Below, in pieces: positions 9,142 to 17,444 of a stretch of DNA of 64,000 nucleotides. The DNA comes from Phycisphaerales bacterium. Lineage in GTDB: Bacteria > Planctomycetota > Phycisphaerae > Phycisphaerales > UBA1924. The position numbers and the translations under genes are program-made. Location: assembly GCA_020845755.1 (NCBI GenBank), contig JADLFE010000054.1, forward strand, positions 62,001 through 126,000. The letters run 5' to 3'. Below the pieces are notes generated by a model. That model saw only the letters and a list, made by a program, of their open reading frames with translations. It was not told the DNA's origin and searched no databases. Position 1 is the stretch's first letter; the number at the start of each line of letters is the position of its first letter.

Positions 9142-9479
9142 AAGCAGGAGATTTCAAGGCAGGAGTCGCGAGTCAGAGATCGCGGCAAATCTGCATACCG
9201 GTACACAGGGCGCGATTCTGAGGAGACTATGCCCGCTCATCAAGGGTCGCCCGTCCCATGTGTGGTCCACCCCCGAATTGCCATCAATACAACACACTTA
9301 TGGCCGATTTTGTTCGTACACCTGTCCGGACGCTTGCTGGGCCGCGCAGTCAACAGGTTATTGGTCGTTCACCCGGCCTCCAACGTACGTATTTATGGGC
9401 AGAAAGCCCCAAAAAGTTCTTTGCGGACCTTCACGGGTCGGTTAATGTGCTCCTTCCAATTTTCACTCGGGAGAGAGCC
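9142..9479. other. Gene-free stretch before the sorting-signal gene
   Basis: 338 bp, richer in A and T than its surroundings. It probably holds the promoter and a long leader for the exported protein at 9480. I see no convincing ORF, no T-tailed terminator and no clear -35/-10 pair. Confidence 0.4.
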
Positions 9480-10187
9480 ATGTACAGCCGTTCCATCGTT
9501 GCGTGTTCCGTCATCGCCTGTGCCGGTGTGGTGACCTCGGCCTCGGCCGACATCGTGCTGTCCAGCCAGGCGGCAAGCGTGAACGTTCAGGGGTTCGTGC
9601 AGTCGCCGAACTCATCGCTGGGCGGATACAACCACGGCCCGAGCGACAACACGCTGCTGGCCCCTGTGAATATGTTCGACGGCGACTCTGCAACTTCCGG
9701 CGCCGCGTCGGTTGCATCGGATATGACTTCAACGATCACAGGCACCGCCTTCGGCACCACCGGCCTGCTCATCACCGGATCGTCCCTGGGGCATGCCTCC
9801 TCCGTGGGCACGGGCGCGGTGAACACCACCGTGGGAGCATTCCAGAACTACCAACTTGCGTTCAGCATCGACGCGCCGACCGCGATCTACCTCAGCGTCA
9901 CGATCGGATCGAGCAGCCCCGTCACCTCGGGCTCGATCGGCCTGCTCTCAAACCCCAACAGCATCGGATGGGGCGCGGGTCCGGGCACCTACGAGTTCAA
10001 CGACGTGCTGTCTGCGGGCTCGTACACGTTCAACATGAACACAAACTTGTTCTATTCGACCGGCGGCACCACCGATTCGTTCGCTTCCGACGCGACTTTC
10101 CGCTTCGAACTCGGCAGCGTTCCGACTCCCGGCGCGGTCTCGCTCATTGGTCTGAGTGGCCTGGCCGCTCTGCGTCGTCGTCGCTAA
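9480..10187 (+). CDS. Exported protein with PEP-CTERM-like sorting tail
   Basis: 235 residues with an N-terminal signal peptide (MYSRSIVACSVIACAGVVTSASA, probable cleavage after ASA) and a C-terminal tail reading VPTPGAVSLIGLSGLAA and then RRRR. A short Pro-containing motif, one hydrophobic helix and an arginine cluster is the planctomycete form of the PEP-CTERM signal used for exosortase-type anchoring. The middle is rich in Ser, Thr, Gly and Asn and looks like a beta-sandwich; no enzyme motif is seen. GGGAGAG precedes the ATG. The frame extends upstream to 9258, but the signal peptide fixes the start at 9480. Confidence 0.85.
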   Translation: MYSRSIVACSVIACAGVVTSASADIVLSSQAASVNVQGFVQSPNSSLGGYNHGPSDNTLLAPVNMFDGDSATSGAASVASDMTSTITGTAFGTTGLLITGSSLGHASSVGTGAVNTTVGAFQNYQLAFSIDAPTAIYLSVTIGSSSPVTSGSIGLLSNPNSIGWGAGPGTYEFNDVLSAGSYTFNMNTNLFYSTGGTTDSFASDATFRFELGSVPTPGAVSLIGLSGLAALRRRR

Positions 10188-10450
10188 CGCCAACCCGCAA
10201 CCGCCCCCCAGCCAGACACGAAACGAGCAAAGCCGAACGCTCCGGTCCCCTTCGGGCGAGTTGCGCCATGACCTCGTGTGCGAGGCGGCCGTGTCGAGTG
10301 ATGCATCCGGGCGGTGCCATTACCCACCTCCCCGCCGGGCGGCTGAGGAAGTAGCATTCAGATCCCGAGCCAGCACCCGATCGGTGTCTTTCTCCTGGTC
10401 AATTCACGCTTCACTTACATCTTCGTTCTGGGCGGTCTCTCTGCGTTGGA

Positions 10451-11014
10451 CTATTTCTTCGATGCGCAAACCGCGTGTCGCGGGCACAAGAGCAGGTGAT
10501 CGTTCACCATGCCGGTCGCCTGCATCAGCGCGTAGCAGATCGTCGAGCCCACGAAGCGGAAGCCGAGCTTCTTGAGCGCCTTGCTCATCGCGTCGGACTG
10601 GGGCGTTGACGCGGGCACATCGCTCATCGCCCGCCTTCGATTCACGATCGGACGATGGTCCACGAAGCTCCACAGGAGCGTGTCCAGCCCGCCGATCTTT
10701 TCGCGGACCACGAGCGTCGCCCTGGCGTTGCTGATCGTGCTCTCGATCTTCAGGCGGTTGCGCACGATGCCGGGGTCTTTCATGAGCCGCTCGACCCGAC
10801 GCTTGTCGAATCGCGCCACCTCCGCTGCGTCGAACCCTGCGAACACCTCGCGGTAGCGTTCGCGCTTGTTCAGGATCGTGGACCACGAGAGCCCGGCCTG
10901 CGCGCCCTCGAGAATCAGGAATTCAAAGAGCACACGCTCGTCGTGCACCGGCACGCCCCACTCGCGGTCGTGGTATTCGATCTCCAGTTCGCTCCGGGCC
11001 CAGGGGCATCGCAT
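10451..11014 (-). CDS. tag: DNA-3-methyladenine glycosylase I
   Basis: A 187-residue base-excision repair enzyme that removes 3-methyladenine from alkylated DNA. The start MRCPWAR places the zinc ligand Cys at residue 3 as in E. coli Tag. The YHDREWGVPVHDE block, the catalytic LEGAQAGLSW block, SFVDHRP and the C-terminal zinc ligands in MVNDHLLLC are all present. It is transcribed away from thiL with only 33 bp between the start codons. TATTCT lies 5 bases before the ATG, so a leaderless message is likely. Confidence 0.95.
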   Translation of the reverse strand: MRCPWARSELEIEYHDREWGVPVHDERVLFEFLILEGAQAGLSWSTILNKRERYREVFAGFDAAEVARFDKRRVERLMKDPGIVRNRLKIESTISNARATLVVREKIGGLDTLLWSFVDHRPIVNRRRAMSDVPASTPQSDAMSKALKKLGFRFVGSTICYALMQATGMVNDHLLLCPRHAVCASKK

Positions 11015-11019
11015 GAGCA

Positions 11020-11025
11020 AGAATA
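11020..11025 (-). promoter_or_regulatory. -10 box of tag
   Basis: TATTCT on the minus strand with 5 bases to the ATG. No ribosome site fits between. It lies back to back with the thiL -10 box four bases away, so both polymerases would need the same DNA. Confidence 0.5.
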
Positions 11026-11029
11026 CGCG

Positions 11030-11035
11030 TACGCT
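11030..11035 (+). promoter_or_regulatory. -10 box of thiL
   Basis: TACGCT on the plus strand, 12 bases before the thiL ATG, predicting a leader of about 6 bases. The palindrome TACGCGTA spans the space shared with the tag promoter. Confidence 0.4.
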
Positions 11036-11047
11036 CTGGCGAATCAC

Positions 11048-12037
11048 ATGCGCGAGTCAGAACTGCTTGCTCACATCGTCAACATCGCGGCCCATCAGCC
11101 GCGGCGGTATCCGTTTGTCGCGCTCGGGCCGGGAGACGACTGCGCCGTTGTCCGTTCGCCCTCGGGCGATCCGCTTTTGCTGACGGTCGACAACGTGGTC
11201 GAGGGCCGGCACTTCACGCCGGACACACCGGTTGACCTCGTGGCTCGCAAGGCGATCGCACGCTCCATCAGCGACATCGCGGCGATGGGCGCGCGACCGC
11301 TGTGCGCGCTCGCCGCTGCCGTCCTCCCGACCGAGTATCCCCACGCTCGTGAACTGACCAGCGCCCTCCACCGCTGGGGCGAATTCTTCCACTGCCCCGT
11401 CGTCGGCGGCGATGTCTCCAGCGCCCACGGGCCCCTGGTCATCTCTGTCAGCATCGTCGGCACACGCCCCGAATCCATCCCCGCTCCAGAGCACGACTCG
11501 TCGCACACCTCGCCGCACCCATCGTCGGTTCCACCTTCGTGGCGCCCGCTCACGCGCGCCGGCGCTCGCGCGGGCGATGAACTCTGGCTCACCGGACCGC
11601 TCGGCGCTTCGTTCATCTCCGCCCGTCACCTCCGATTCACGCCCAGAATCAACGAAGGCCTCGCCGCCGCCCACTCCCCGCTGGTCCACGCGATGATGGA
11701 CCTCTCGGATGGCCTGGGTCGCGACGCAACTCGAATGGCCGAAGCCTCCGGCGTACGCATCGTGCTCGACGCCTCGCGCCTCCCACGTTCCACCGAGTGT
11801 CGATCATGGCTCGGCGCATGCCGCGACGGAGAAGATTACGAACTGCTCATCGCAGCGGATCCCGAACTCCGCACCACGCACGCGGGCGTCATTCCCGCCG
11901 CCGCGGGCCTCCCGCCTGTGCCCCTGATCGGACCTGTCGGGATCGTCGCGGCCATCGACGAACGCCACCCCGCCGAGTGCACCATTTTCACGCCCGACGG
12001 CCCGCACGACGCCTCATCCATGGGGTGGGAGCACTAA
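11048..12037 (+). CDS. thiL: Thiamine-monophosphate kinase
   Basis: A 329-residue enzyme that phosphorylates thiamine phosphate to thiamine pyrophosphate, the last step of the pathway. ThiL/PurM-family motifs are clear: GPGDDCAVV near the N-terminus, TVDNVVEGRHF, the SISDIAAMGARP block, VGGDVSSAHGP and MDLSDGLGRD. A Ser/His/Pro-rich insertion at about residues 145-170 (SHTSPHPSSVPP) is unlike typical ThiL and is probably a surface loop. The ATG at 11048 begins MRESELLAHI. The longer upstream frame overlaps tag in antisense and is not coding. Thiamine pyrophosphate is the cofactor of the Por and Kor enzymes encoded later in the window. Confidence 0.93.
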   Translation: MRESELLAHIVNIAAHQPRRYPFVALGPGDDCAVVRSPSGDPLLLTVDNVVEGRHFTPDTPVDLVARKAIARSISDIAAMGARPLCALAAAVLPTEYPHARELTSALHRWGEFFHCPVVGGDVSSAHGPLVISVSIVGTRPESIPAPEHDSSHTSPHPSSVPPSWRPLTRAGARAGDELWLTGPLGASFISARHLRFTPRINEGLAAAHSPLVHAMMDLSDGLGRDATRMAEASGVRIVLDASRLPRSTECRSWLGACRDGEDYELLIAADPELRTTHAGVIPAAAGLPPVPLIGPVGIVAAIDERHPAECTIFTPDGPHDASSMGWEH

Positions 12038-12059
12038 CCGGTTTTCCACGCACCCCCGG

Positions 12060-12152
12060 TCACACGTGCATCACCGCGTTGGTGCGCGCCAGCGTGCCCG
12101 ACTTCTTCGCCATGTTCCAGATTTCCAAACACATCTCCGCGTGCTTCCCCAC
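12060..12152 (-). CDS. Possible 30-residue small protein in the thiL-tsaE gap
   Basis: A minus-strand frame starting at a GTG reads VGKHAEMCLEIWNMAKKSG and ends TLARTNAVMHV before a TGA. A purine-rich stretch, GGAGAGGGGG, lies about 8 bases before the GTG and an AT-rich AATAAAAC lies just upstream. The composition is less arginine-rich than typical shadow frames here. The surrounding gap (12038-12395) has no other supportable gene, only a stretch with inverted GC-rich runs. Evidence is thin, and this could be chance. Confidence 0.25.
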   Translation of the reverse strand: MGKHAEMCLEIWNMAKKSGTLARTNAVMHV

Positions 12153-12383
12153 GCGCGCAACCCCCTCTCCGGCCTTGTTTTATTCGGCGCCTCGCCGTCC
12201 TCCGCCGGCGATTCCGCCCGCACATCGCCGCGAAAGTGCGCACCAACGCGCCGGCCCGCCCCATGGGTGGAGAGTGCGGCCCCCGCCGCTCTTTGACAAG
12301 TGAAAACCTCGGCCGAGCCGCGGACGCCCAACGCTCCCCTCGGCTCCGCATTCCTGGGTGGCACATCCGCGCAGCGTTTCCTC

Positions 12384-12389
12384 TATACT
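12384..12389 (+). promoter_or_regulatory. -10 box of leaderless tsaE
   Basis: TATACT, a near-consensus -10 hexamer, with 6 bases (TTCCGT) to the GTG start. No purine-rich ribosome site is present. Confidence 0.6.
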
Positions 12390-12395
12390 TTCCGT

Positions 12396-13043
12396 GTGAC
12401 CACGATCCGCCGCCACAGCCCCGAGATCGGTGCGACCGAGGCGATCGCCCACGCGATCGCCGACCTGATCAGGCCCGGCGATTGCATCCGACTGATCGGC
12501 GAACTCGGCGCGGGCAAGACAACGCTGGTTCGCGGCATCGCGGGCGCGATGGGGTGCGATCCCGCCCTTGTCAACAGCCCCACCTTCGTGATGATCAACG
12601 AGTATGACGGCCCGCGAGCCAAGGTGGTGCATGTCGATGCCTATCGACTCCACTCGCCCGAGGACCTGGAGGCGCTGGGCTGGGATCGATACACGAGTGA
12701 TCCGCGCGTGATCATGATGGTCGAATGGCCGGACCGGATCGAGTCGGAACTCCCGGAGGCAGCGCGCTGCCTCACCATCACCATCGCCCACGATTCCCCG
12801 ACTTCCCGGGCGATCACGATCGACGTACCCGAGTCGTGGCGCGAACGGCCCGCCTGCGCTCCCTTTGTCGAGCGTGATCCGGTTCGCTGCTCCATCACCC
12901 GGGCATGGGTTGCGCCCACCTCTGTCACCTACCCCTTCGCCAACGACCGTGCCCGCCTCGCCGATCTGAACCGCTGGTTTACCGAGACCTACTCACTCTC
13001 CAGGGCGATCCACGCGGACGAAGACGAAGACTCGCTCGGATAG
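12396..13043 (+). CDS. tsaE: tRNA threonylcarbamoyladenosine biosynthesis ATPase TsaE
   Basis: A 215-residue P-loop ATPase needed with TsaB and TsaD to build t6A37 on ANN-decoding tRNAs. It shows the Walker A GELGAGKTTLVRG, the switch SPTFVMINEYDG, HVDAYRL and VEWPDRI. TsaE is usually about 150 residues. Here there is an extra 65-residue tail with no known motif. The start is taken at the GTG giving VTTIRRHSPEIG, because TATACT ends 6 bases upstream. The frame is open to 12300 but those residues are not TsaE-like. Confidence 0.93.
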   Translation: MTTIRRHSPEIGATEAIAHAIADLIRPGDCIRLIGELGAGKTTLVRGIAGAMGCDPALVNSPTFVMINEYDGPRAKVVHVDAYRLHSPEDLEALGWDRYTSDPRVIMMVEWPDRIESELPEAARCLTITIAHDSPTSRAITIDVPESWRERPACAPFVERDPVRCSITRAWVAPTSVTYPFANDRARLADLNRWFTETYSLSRAIHADEDEDSLG

Positions 13044-13048
13044 CCCGG

Positions 13049-13390
13049 TCACGACGCTGCGTCAGGCTCGATGACCACCGCCGTCCCGTAGCACAACACC
13101 TCCGTCGCCTTGGAGGCTCCGCCCAGTTCGGAGGCGTCGTAGGCGAATCCCACGATCGCGTTGGCGCCGACGGCGCGGGCGTGGTCGATCATCAGTTCAT
13201 ACGCCTGCTGGCGCGCCTGCTCGCACATTTCGGTGTACGCGCCGATCCGCCCGCCGATCACCGACTTCAGCCCGCCCAGAATCCCCTGCGAGATCGTGGG
13301 AGATCGTACGATGATGCCACGCACCACACCCCGGTATTCCTTGATGCGGTGTCCGGCGATCGTGAACGTGGTCGTAACGGGAATCGGCAT
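13049..13390 (-). CDS. YbjQ/UPF0145 family protein
   Basis: A 113-residue protein with the family pattern: a short beta strand start (MPIPVTTTFTIAGHRIKEY), VVRGIIVRSP, then AYELMIDHARAVGANAIVGFAYDAS and CYGTAVVI. YbjQ-like proteins form small beta-rich rings. Their role is unknown, though some are called heavy-metal-binding from sequence alone. AAGGAG lies 6 bases before the chosen ATG. It converges with tsaE with a 5-bp gap. Confidence 0.9.
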   Translation of the reverse strand: MPIPVTTTFTIAGHRIKEYRGVVRGIIVRSPTISQGILGGLKSVIGGRIGAYTEMCEQARQQAYELMIDHARAVGANAIVGFAYDASELGGASKATEVLCYGTAVVIEPDAAS

Positions 13391-13483
13391 AGCGGTCTCC
13401 TTGGATCGCTCCACAGATTATCATGTTCACGCCACGATCACCCCGCGCCACGCCGTCGCGCCGCGCCATCAACCGGAGTCATG

Positions 13484-14101
13484 ATGCCAGGCGGCACACA
13501 CGCCAACCACAAGCACACCATGCTCACCACCCGCGTCCCCGTCGTGCCCCCCACGGTCCATGCGAGCGTGGCCGAAATGCCGACGTCCGACGGCGGTGTC
13601 ACGCCCGATTTCGTCACGATGTTCGAGAATCAGGACGTTCCCTTCTGGCGACCCGGCTCCGGGCACATCGCCAGGGCGATCGGCTGGAAATGGCTGGTCA
13701 TCGGCCCGCTCCTGGCCTTCATCGTCGGCGTGCCGCTCATCTGGTTCATGCACCCCGGCGCCCGGTCCGCCGCCATGGCGGGAAACTTCCTCAAGCCGTG
13801 GATCGTCGCGATCGGCATCATCATCACCATCGTGATCGCGGCGGCACGCAAGGGCGTCGGCGCCCGCAGCGACGATTTCTGCATCCACTGCGGCTACTCC
13901 CTCGCCGGCCTGGCCGACATCGGCGTGTGCCCCGAGTGCGGACGCAAGTACCACAAGGCCATGTGCGCGGAGTTCAAGAAAGATCCCCACTTCTTTGCCC
14001 ACCGCTACCGCTCGCTCCACAAGCACCCGGAGACCCACGGGCTGGTAGTGCCGGCGATCGGCCCTCAGGACGACGGGACGGGCGAGAAGAGCGGGATGTA
14101 G
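13484..14101 (+). CDS. Small membrane protein with C-terminal zinc ribbon
   Basis: 205 residues. Two hydrophobic helices (WLVIGPLLAFIVGVPLIWF and IVAIGIIITIVIAAA, about residues 68-86 and 107-121) precede a zinc-ribbon motif CIHCGYSLAGL with CPECGRKY (C-x2-C, spacer, C-x2-C). Planctomycete genomes carry many such proteins, all of unknown function. GGAG lies 6 bases before this ATG; another ATG one codon earlier is too close to it. Histidine is unusually common in the first 20 residues. Confidence 0.75.
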   Translation: MPGGTHANHKHTMLTTRVPVVPPTVHASVAEMPTSDGGVTPDFVTMFENQDVPFWRPGSGHIARAIGWKWLVIGPLLAFIVGVPLIWFMHPGARSAAMAGNFLKPWIVAIGIIITIVIAAARKGVGARSDDFCIHCGYSLAGLADIGVCPECGRKYHKAMCAEFKKDPHFFAHRYRSLHKHPETHGLVVPAIGPQDDGTGEKSGM

Positions 14102-14315
14102 CACGCGTGGCGCGGGAGCCGGCGCCCGTCCGCGGGTCGTCCCATGGCACACGAAGCGCCGACCGCGGTCCGCACTGGAGCGCGAGGCGTCGGCGCAGAA
14201 CACCCCCGCGACTACGAATCGGACTCTCGAGTCCATTTGACATGATCTGCGGCTAAACTGCGCCGATCGCGGCGCGGGCGACCGATCGCTCGCGCAGCAC
14301 ACGCGGGAGATTGCC

Positions 14316-15647
14316 ATGACGATGCGCCCCCTGATCGGTTCCCTGCTGGCTGTCGCTCTCCAGACACCGGCGTTTGCCCAGACGCCAGTTCCGCACGTCG
14401 CGCCGCACGATACACCCGCACGCGACGCCGACCGCCTGGCGTGGTGGCGCGATGCGCGCTTTGGCATGTTCATCCACTGGGGTCCGGTGAGCCTGCGCGG
14501 GACAGAGATCGGGTGGTCGCGCGGGAAAGATGTGCCAACGGCGGAGTACGACGCGCTGTACAAACAGTTCTCGCCCGAGAAGTTCGACGCTGATCAGTGG
14601 GTGTCGCTGGCCAAGAGCGCGGGGATGAAGTACATCGTGATCACTTCCAAGCACCACGACGGCTTCTGCCTGTGGGACAGCAGGCAATCCGACTACAACG
14701 TGATGAAGAGCCCGCTTGGGCGCGACGTCGACCGGGAGTTGTCCGATGCGTGCCGTCGCGCGGGCGTCCGCTTCTGCACGTACTACTCGATCCTGGATTG
14801 GCGCGATCCGAACTACCCGCTGGGCGAGGCGCCGGGCGGAGGCCCGAAATCCAGGCCCGATATGGACCTCTACGTCGCGGGTATGAAGGGTCAACTCGAG
14901 GAACTCCTCACGCGCTACGGACCGATCGGGCTCGTGTGGTTCGACGGACAGTGGGAAGCGCCGTGGAGCTACGAGCGCGGCATCGATCTCGAGAAGTTCG
15001 TGCGCTCCATCCAGCCCGACACGATCATCAACGATCGACTCGGGCCGGGCAAGGCTGGCGCCCCTCCGCTGGGTGATTACGCCACACCCGAGCAGACGAT
15101 CGGCGGGTTCAACCGCGATCGCCCGTGGGAAACGTGCATGACGATCTGTCAGCAGTGGGCGTGGAAGCCGGGCGACGCGATGAAGTCGCTGCGCGAGTGC
15201 CTGCACGCGCTGGTGCGCTGCGTGGGCGGCGACGGGAACCTCCTCTTCAACGTCGGGCCGATGCCCGACGGGCGGATCGAGGATCGTCAGGCCGATCGGT
15301 TGCGCGAGATGGGCCTGTGGCTTGAGAAATACGGCGAATCGGTGTACGCCACGCGCGGCGGGCCGTACATGCCCGGCGCGAACGTGGCGAGCACGACGCG
15401 CGGCAAGGTCGTGTACCTGCACGTCCTGGCGTGGCCCGAGGGCGGACTGCGCCTTCCGGCGCTGGGCGCGCGAATCGTGTCGAGCGCCGTACTGACAGGC
15501 GGCGAAGCGACCGTCACGCAACGCGACGATGTGCTGCTGCTTGAGGTCCCCGCAAGCGATCGCGACCCGATCGATACGATCGTGAAACTGGAACTCGATC
15601 GCGAGGGATTCGGCATCACGCCGATCGCCAGCGACCCGGTCAAATAG
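14316..15647 (+). CDS. Exported alpha-L-fucosidase, GH29
   Basis: A 443-residue glycoside hydrolase with a signal peptide ending PAFA-QT. The conserved start of the catalytic barrel, WWRDARFGMFIHWG, the YIVITSKHHDGFCLWDS block, and the probable nucleophile D210 in LVWFDGQWE are all seen. It should remove terminal L-fucose from glycans, probably in the periplasm or outside. The length matches the catalytic domain plus a small C-terminal beta domain. GGGAG lies 6 bases before the ATG. No sulfatase or transporter lies next to it. Confidence 0.93.
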   Translation: MTMRPLIGSLLAVALQTPAFAQTPVPHVAPHDTPARDADRLAWWRDARFGMFIHWGPVSLRGTEIGWSRGKDVPTAEYDALYKQFSPEKFDADQWVSLAKSAGMKYIVITSKHHDGFCLWDSRQSDYNVMKSPLGRDVDRELSDACRRAGVRFCTYYSILDWRDPNYPLGEAPGGGPKSRPDMDLYVAGMKGQLEELLTRYGPIGLVWFDGQWEAPWSYERGIDLEKFVRSIQPDTIINDRLGPGKAGAPPLGDYATPEQTIGGFNRDRPWETCMTICQQWAWKPGDAMKSLRECLHALVRCVGGDGNLLFNVGPMPDGRIEDRQADRLREMGLWLEKYGESVYATRGGPYMPGANVASTTRGKVVYLHVLAWPEGGLRLPALGARIVSSAVLTGGEATVTQRDDVLLLEVPASDRDPIDTIVKLELDREGFGITPIASDPVK

Positions 15648-15712
15648 GAGTCGGTCGGCGGTTGTGCGGCCGGGGGAGGTTGGTAGACTGCGCGCAACTT
15701 TGGAGAGAACCC

Positions 15713-16033
15713 ATGACGATGCTCCGCCGCGTTGCGATGATCCCGGTGATGGCGCTGGTGCTGGTTCTGGCCGCGTGCGATGCGGCGATCAGCCAGAACA
15801 CCTATGACCAGATCCAGAAGGGCATGACGCTGGGCGAGGTCGAATCGATCCTTGGCGGCAAGGGCGAGGAGCAGGCAACCAGCGGGATGTCGATCGGCTC
15901 GGGCGGGGTTATCGGCTCGACGGGGTCGTCGTCGACCAAGACGTACGTGTGGAAGGCCGCCGGTCGCAAGGAGGTCTCCGTCACGTTCGACGCTGATTAC
16001 AAGGTCAAGGACAAGAACAAGACCGGGTTCTGA
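15713..16033 (+). CDS. Small lipoprotein, DUF3862/SmpA-like fold
   Basis: 106 residues with a lipoprotein signal (VMALVLVLAAC, lipid Cys at about residue 22). The mature part has YDQIQKGMTLGEVESILGG, a motif shared by small BamE/SmpA-like and DUF3862 lipoproteins, followed by a Gly/Ser linker and two beta strands ending in KNKTGF. GGAGAG precedes the ATG and a TAGACT -10-like box lies about 22 bases further up. The exact role is unknown. Confidence 0.75.
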   Translation: MTMLRRVAMIPVMALVLVLAACDAAISQNTYDQIQKGMTLGEVESILGGKGEEQATSGMSIGSGGVIGSTGSSSTKTYVWKAAGRKEVSVTFDADYKVKDKNKTGF

Positions 16034-16054
16034 AGTCAGCGGTGCGCCGCGGGA

Positions 16055-16498
16055 TCATGCCGCGGCATGGTCCGCCTCGCGGCCCGCACGTCGCACCCCG
16101 AATTCCAACAGGGCGCCCGCCACGACGCCGATCGCGTACCAGATCAGGTCCGTGGCGCTGAACACCTCTCCGAAGACGAGGCGCAGGACCGGGTGCAGCG
16201 CGGAGAGCGTCGCGGGAATCCGCGTGAGTTGCAGGAATTCCACGCCCCACGAGATGGCCAGCGCCAGGGCGGCGGGCGCGACAAGCGCGGACGCCTTGCA
16301 TGCGCCGACGACGTCGCGACGAGCAGCCGTGGCGCGCACAAGCCAGTAGACCAGCGTTGCGTAGAGCGCGACGCCCGCGACCTTGGCTGGCGTGGCGGGC
16401 AGAAGGGCGCGCGACGCCAGGCCGAATGCGACGGTCAGTACGGCGGCGAGAATCAACCATCGCCGTGTGAAGAGCCATGGAGCGAATGATCGCGTCAT
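16055..16498 (-). CDS. DUF2809-type membrane protein
   Basis: 147 residues with four hydrophobic segments. ALAISWGVEFLQL followed by the FGEVFSATDLIWYAIGV block matches the DUF2809 family of small inner-membrane proteins, which resembles VanZ-like proteins in layout. Function is unknown. The start MTRSFAPWLF is the first methionine that gives a normal membrane protein. The frame is open further upstream but that part is Arg/Thr-rich and unconvincing. Confidence 0.75.
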   Translation of the reverse strand: MTRSFAPWLFTRRWLILAAVLTVAFGLASRALLPATPAKVAGVALYATLVYWLVRATAARRDVVGACKASALVAPAALALAISWGVEFLQLTRIPATLSALHPVLRLVFGEVFSATDLIWYAIGVVAGALLEFGVRRAGREADHAAA

Positions 16499-16709
16499 GG
16501 GGTGTGTACGTCGCGTGATGAGGGCAGGATCGCGCTGGGATGTGCGCGAGGAGGTTGAACCCGGGGTCCCGCGGGGCAACGCGACGGCGCGGATCGCGGG
16601 GTCATCAAAGCAGACACGAGCGCGTCAACTCGCGCACTGGTCTCGTCGATCACGCGGTCAGCATGGGTGGCCGCGCTGTCCGAGAGCCAAGGCACGGAGG
16701 GCGAGCGTG

Positions 16710-17153
16710 TCATCGCCAGATGGTGACGCCACGCTCGGTCACGCGCTCTTGGCGTGTGAAGATCTGTGTGTGCGGCGTTCGCGGGATCGAGAGATAGCGA
16801 ACGCGATCGAGCGAGGACTGCGGGACTCGCGGCCACTGATCGAGCGGGTATACGGCGTCACCGGCCCGCGGGGCGAGAGCCGCGTCGCGGCGCGAGGCCT
16901 CCCATCCCGCGGGCTGCGCCGTCGCGAGCATGCCTGCCCACGTCGGCCCGTCCGTCACCACCGGCCCACGATCGCGGCGTGCGATCGCGCTGGAGCAGCC
17001 CGAGAGCACGACAACACCGGCGAGCGCCAGTGCGCTGAACGCACGGACCCGCCAGAGCCCTGTCGCGGCGCGGAGACTCCTCCGGCCCCACGCCGCGTCG
17101 AGGGCAAGACCATCAATCTTGGATTGACTCTCACTCACTCCGTTGTACACCAT
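16710..17153 (-). CDS. Putative lipoprotein, function unknown
   Basis: 147 residues from the ATG at 17153. A lipobox-like segment, ALALAGVVVLSGC, sits at about residues 40-52 after a long N-region, which is unusual for a lipoprotein, so the real start may be a later alternative codon. The rest is a short polar domain, including GPTWAGMLATAQPAGWEA and a C-terminal RVTERGVTIWR. No family recognised. The frame runs up to 17324 but that part is not needed. The gap 16499-16709 before DUF2809 holds nothing I can support. Confidence 0.5.
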   Translation of the reverse strand: MVYNGVSESQSKIDGLALDAAWGRRSLRAATGLWRVRAFSALALAGVVVLSGCSSAIARRDRGPVVTDGPTWAGMLATAQPAGWEASRRDAALAPRAGDAVYPLDQWPRVPQSSLDRVRYLSIPRTPHTQIFTRQERVTERGVTIWR

Positions 17154-17444
17154 ACAAGCGGCGTGCCGGACATCGAAAATGCCGCCGGCACGCGGCCACG
17201 AGGGCTGGCCCGCTCGCAAAGCCCCAGAACCACGATGCCCCAAGGCAACAGCGATGTTGGGCGGCAACGCCTGTGCGGAATCGATGGAACATGCAGCGTG
17301 CGCGGGGTCATGCGCCGCACTCACCTATCTCTTCCCGAACCACGGTTGTCCCGGAGCGTACTTGCGTGTATGTTCGGCGTGGCGAAGCGCCGCGACAAAA
17401 TCGTGGCGGGGGTCGGCGCGCCGAGGCGAGCCCGGGAGAGACAT

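Noticed and set aside
12367-12396. A sigma-54-like TGGCAC element before tsaE
   Set aside because: TGGCAC occurs near 12360, but no GC dinucleotide element with the right TTGC follows at the fixed spacing; the TATACT box explains the start better.
16383-17444. N-terminal 350 residues of the long frame leading into the first beta-helix gene
   Set aside because: The signal peptide and ribosome site place the real start near 17445; the upstream part is Arg/Ala-rich and lies opposite other genes.
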